A stretch of 7,376 nucleotides of DNA from Ktedonobacterales bacterium. GTDB taxonomy: Bacteria; Chloroflexota; Ktedonobacteria; Ktedonobacterales; JADMIN01. This document shows positions 5,043 through 7,376 of this stretch, piece after piece; position 1 is the first letter of the stretch, and each line of letters starts with the position of its first letter. The translations under genes were made by a program, and so were the position numbers. Below the pieces are notes generated by a model. It did no database searches, was not told the DNA's origin, and saw only the letters and a program-made list of their open reading frames with translations. The stretch is taken from the NCBI GenBank assembly GCA_025928125.1, contig JAICKD010000150.1, positions 1 through 7,376 of the forward strand, read 5' to 3'.

Positions 5043-7211
5043 ATGTTTGCACGATGGGGTCGTTTTATCTACCGGTGGCGCTGGGCTACTCTGGTGGTGT
5101 CCATTATCCTGCTCGGTGTATCCGTCTATGGTTTGATGAGCGGCGGCACGCTGGGTACCGGTAACTCCACCAGCGGCGCCCTCGAGGCGGAACGTGCCGC
5201 CACACTGATCAACAATCAATTGAGCACGGACAAATCGGGTGGATCCAACTTTCTGCTGATCTTCAGCAGCCCGGACCGGCTCGCCACCGACCCGGTCTTT
5301 CGGACCGAGCTCGAGAACGCGCTCAAACCGATCCAGCGGGATCCGCGCGTGACTGACATCATCTCGCCGTATACCGTCGATGCGGCGACCGCACGCGCAT
5401 TTATCTCAAAGGATGGCCACAAGGCGCTCGTCCGCGTCGATATTAAAAGTGAGGGTGAGCAGGCGCGCGCCGACTACACAGCGCTGCGAGCGGCTGTCCA
5501 TCCCAGCGGCCTGAGCGTGGTTGGTACAGGAGGTGTGCCGATCAACCGCGACTTCAGCGCCACGCTCGAGAGTGACCTGAGCCGGGCCGAAACGGTCACG
5601 CTGCCCCTAACATTGATCTTGCTGCTCATCATCTTCGGAACGGTGGTGGCTGCGGGCCTCCCGCTTGGGATCGGTATCGTCACCATAGCGGGCGGCCTGG
5701 CCGGAACATTCCTGCTCAGCCGCGTCACTGATGTCTCGCAATACGCCCTGAACATCGTGACATTGATCGGGCTGGCGGTCGCCATCGACTATTCGCTCTT
5801 TATCGTCACCCGCTTCCGGGACGAGCTGGCCGAGGGAAAGAGCCGTCCCGATGCCCTTGCCACGACAATGGCCACGGCCGGACGAGCCATCACATTCTCC
5901 GGGCTGGCGGTCGCGGTCGGGTTGTCGGCGATGCTCTTTTATCAGGGAACCTTCCTGGCGTCGTTGGGCGCCGCAGGTGCGATTGTCGTGGCAGTCGCTG
6001 TGTTCTATGGCCTTACTTTCCTGCCTGCTCTCCTTGCCATCCTGGGTCCGAACGTCAATCGTCTGTCACTTCCGATCGTGGGTCGGCGGCCGAAGTCCGG
6101 GCGTGGCGCCTGGCACCGGATGGCGACCTGGGTTATGCGCCGCCCGGTCGTTGTGCTTGTGCCAACCCTGGGCCTCCTGGTGCTCGCCGGAACCCCGTTC
6201 CTTCACCTTCGCCTCGCCAATGCGAGTATTGACCAGCTTCCGCCACGGCTTGAGTCACGCCAGGGATTTGACACTCTGATCAAGAGTTTTCCCGGGCAGG
6301 ACCAAACTAACTTTAACGTGGTCGTGAACTACACTCAGGGGAGTCCCACGTCTGCCCAGCGCGTCCTGGACCAGGCCGATCTGAGCCGACGGATGGCGAC
6401 GATCCCAGGGGTGCTACGCATTGACTCGCCACAGGTCGGCGCACATATCGTGCTGCTCAATGTAGTCAGCAACCAGCCCACGTCGAGTGATGGCGCGCGC
6501 TCGATCTTGCGCGCGATCCGTGCCGAGTCGATTGGAAACGGCGGTCAACTCCTCGTGTCGGGAGACACGGCCTTCGACGTGGACATAATCGACTACATCA
6601 TCGACACGACGCCGCTGGCATTCGGCTTCGTTGTCCTGGTCACCTACCTGGTGCTCTTCCTGCTCACTGGCTCGCTGGTGCTGCCGCTGAAAGCCGTGGT
6701 GTTGAACCTGCTTTCGATTGCCGCATCATTCGGCGCTTTGGTATGGATCTTCCAAGACGGACACCTAAGCCAGCAACTCGGCTTCACCGCTCAGTCGATT
6801 GACCCCAGTGTCCCTGTGATCCTGTTCGCAATCGTCTTCGGGATGTCGATGGACTACGAGGTGCTACTCATCAGCCGGATCCAGGAGGAATATCTACGGA
6901 CGGGAGATAACCGGCATGCGATTGCGGAGGGGCTGGAGCGTAGCGGTCGCTTGATCACCGGGGCCGCGGCCATCATGGTGGCGGTCTTTCTCGCCTTCGG
7001 GCTTGCCGAAGTCGTCCTCATCAAGTCGATCGGGATTGGCCTGGCAATCGCGGTTGCCCTCGATGCTACCATTGTGCGTGTGTTGATCGTGCCAGCGGTC
7101 ATGCGGCTCCTGGGCCACTATAACTGGTGGGCTCCCGCGCCCCTGCGAGCTTTGCGCCGACGTGCGGGGCTTAGCCGATTCAGCCATGAATCTGTGGAGA
7201 AGGTAGCTTGA
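5043..7211 (+). CDS. MMPL family (RND superfamily) membrane transporter
   Basis: MMPL proteins are proton-driven exporters of the RND superfamily; known members move lipids or hydrophobic compounds across the cytoplasmic membrane. The 722-aa product has the duplicated RND layout: TM1 (about 15-32), an extracytoplasmic domain (about 35-183), TM2-TM6 (about 186-334), TM7 (about 367-385), a second extracytoplasmic domain (about 388-522), and TM8-TM12 (about 525-687). Both halves keep the Asp-Tyr proton-relay pair: AVAIDYSLFIVTRFRDE (D249-Y250, TM4) and FGMSMDYEVLLISRIQEEY (D604-Y605, TM10). The tail (688-722) is short and basic, without the long cytoplasmic domain of mycobacterial MmpL3. Length suits the short YdfJ/MMPL type. 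No regulator, lipid-synthesis gene or accessory protein adjoins it, so the substrate cannot be inferred. It lies between the tRNA-Trp gene and the tRNA fragment. Confidence 0.95.
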   Translation: MFARWGRFIYRWRWATLVVSIILLGVSVYGLMSGGTLGTGNSTSGALEAERAATLINNQLSTDKSGGSNFLLIFSSPDRLATDPVFRTELENALKPIQRDPRVTDIISPYTVDAATARAFISKDGHKALVRVDIKSEGEQARADYTALRAAVHPSGLSVVGTGGVPINRDFSATLESDLSRAETVTLPLTLILLLIIFGTVVAAGLPLGIGIVTIAGGLAGTFLLSRVTDVSQYALNIVTLIGLAVAIDYSLFIVTRFRDELAEGKSRPDALATTMATAGRAITFSGLAVAVGLSAMLFYQGTFLASLGAAGAIVVAVAVFYGLTFLPALLAILGPNVNRLSLPIVGRRPKSGRGAWHRMATWVMRRPVVVLVPTLGLLVLAGTPFLHLRLANASIDQLPPRLESRQGFDTLIKSFPGQDQTNFNVVVNYTQGSPTSAQRVLDQADLSRRMATIPGVLRIDSPQVGAHIVLLNVVSNQPTSSDGARSILRAIRAESIGNGGQLLVSGDTAFDVDIIDYIIDTTPLAFGFVVLVTYLVLFLLTGSLVLPLKAVVLNLLSIAASFGALVWIFQDGHLSQQLGFTAQSIDPSVPVILFAIVFGMSMDYEVLLISRIQEEYLRTGDNRHAIAEGLERSGRLITGAAAIMVAVFLAFGLAEVVLIKSIGIGLAIAVALDATIVRVLIVPAVMRLLGHYNWWAPAPLRALRRRAGLSRFSHESVEKVA

Positions 7212-7240
7212 GACTGATTGGGATTGGTGTAGCCGTAGCA

Positions 7241-7272
7241 TCCTGAATTCAGGAGACATCCAGACGGATGTC
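7241..7272. repeat. Two abutting palindromes downstream of the transporter
   Basis: A perfect 14-bp palindrome (TCCTGAATTCAGGA, 7241-7254) is followed without a gap by a 7-bp stem with a 4-nt loop (GACATCC AGAC GGATGTC, 7255-7272). A competing pairing of CATCC (7239-7243) with GGATG (7266-7270) is also possible. No T-run follows, so it is not a standard terminator. It ends 26 bp before the tRNA fragment, where recombination-protein sites would be expected in an attachment region; 3' mRNA protection is another option. Confidence 0.5.
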
Positions 7273-7298
7273 AACGGATTCAGACAACTTCCTCAGGC

Positions 7299-7340
7299 CT
7301 CCAAAACCGCAGATTGCAGGCTCGATTCCTATCCCACCGG
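7299..7340 (+). pseudogene. Degenerate 3' fragment of tRNA-Trp (possible attachment-site copy)
   Basis: From the anticodon loop (CTCCAAA, 7299-7305) to CCCACC (7333-7338), 37 of 40 bases match 4581-4620. The three changes are in the variable loop (G to A, 7313), the first T of the T-loop (to C, 7321) and the T-stem (G to A, 7331), the last breaking a stem pair. The 5' half (acceptor arm, D-arm, 5' anticodon stem) is absent, so no tRNA can form. Similarity starts sharply at the anticodon loop, typical of tyrosine-integrase targets. Confidence 0.75.
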
Positions 7341-7360
7341 TCCCTCACAAAGCGAGAATT

Positions 7361-7376
7361 GAAGCGGCCCCACAAC
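7361..7376 (+). other. Possible first arm of a terminator, cut by the window edge
   Basis: GAAGCGGCCCCACAAC follows the tRNA fragment at about the distance at which GAAGCGGCTCCG (4644-4655) follows the intact tRNA. Between them CCCTCA is also shared (4624-4629 and 7342-7347). If it is a terminator, the complementary arm should lie just beyond 7376. Confidence 0.3.

Overview
The window is about 7.4 kb of ordinary bacterial chromosome: dense genes on both strands, moderate-to-high GC, and sigma70-type promoter hexamers. The protein styles (a YhfA-like OsmC protein, an envelope protein with an Ala/Thr/Pro linker and a Pro/Gly/Tyr-rich cytoplasmic tail, and a standalone truB and murI) look most like Chloroflexota, possibly Ktedonobacteria-like. 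That placement rests on protein style only; there is no rRNA or long marker here.

Left part (1-3784). A truncated gene of unknown function reads leftwards from a GTG start at 372. truB (tRNA pseudouridine-55 synthase, 543-1457, +) runs towards a predicted membrane-anchored envelope protein (1454-2818, -), and the two stop codons interlock in 4 bp. Upstream of the envelope gene on the same strand lies murI (glutamate racemase, 2939-3784, -), which supplies D-glutamate for peptidoglycan. The 120-nt gap between them carries a good promoter for the envelope gene.

Middle (3785-4682). murI and an OsmC/Ohr-type thiol peroxidase gene (3956-4459, +) diverge from a 171-bp spacer. The spacer holds a perfect 8+8 bp palindrome between the predicted -10 and -35 of murI. 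Next come a clear promoter, a leader hairpin, tRNA-Trp(CCA) at 4550-4622 and a 15-bp-stem terminator.

Right part (4683-7376). A roughly 360-bp stretch without recognisable genes precedes an MMPL/RND-type membrane transporter of 722 aa (5043-7211, +), preceded by a strong ribosome binding site. After it come two abutting palindromes. They are followed by a degenerate copy of the 3' half of the same tRNA-Trp gene (37 of 40 bases identical, from the anticodon loop to near the 3' end), then what looks like the first arm of another terminator at the window edge. An intact tRNA at one end and a 3' fragment at the other is the classic footprint of tRNA-targeted integration. The transporter may therefore be the cargo of an old, roughly 2.7-kb island that has no integrase. 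This is the most interesting observation here, but it is an inference. I found no CRISPR array, no transposase and no recognisable multi-gene defence or biosynthetic system.
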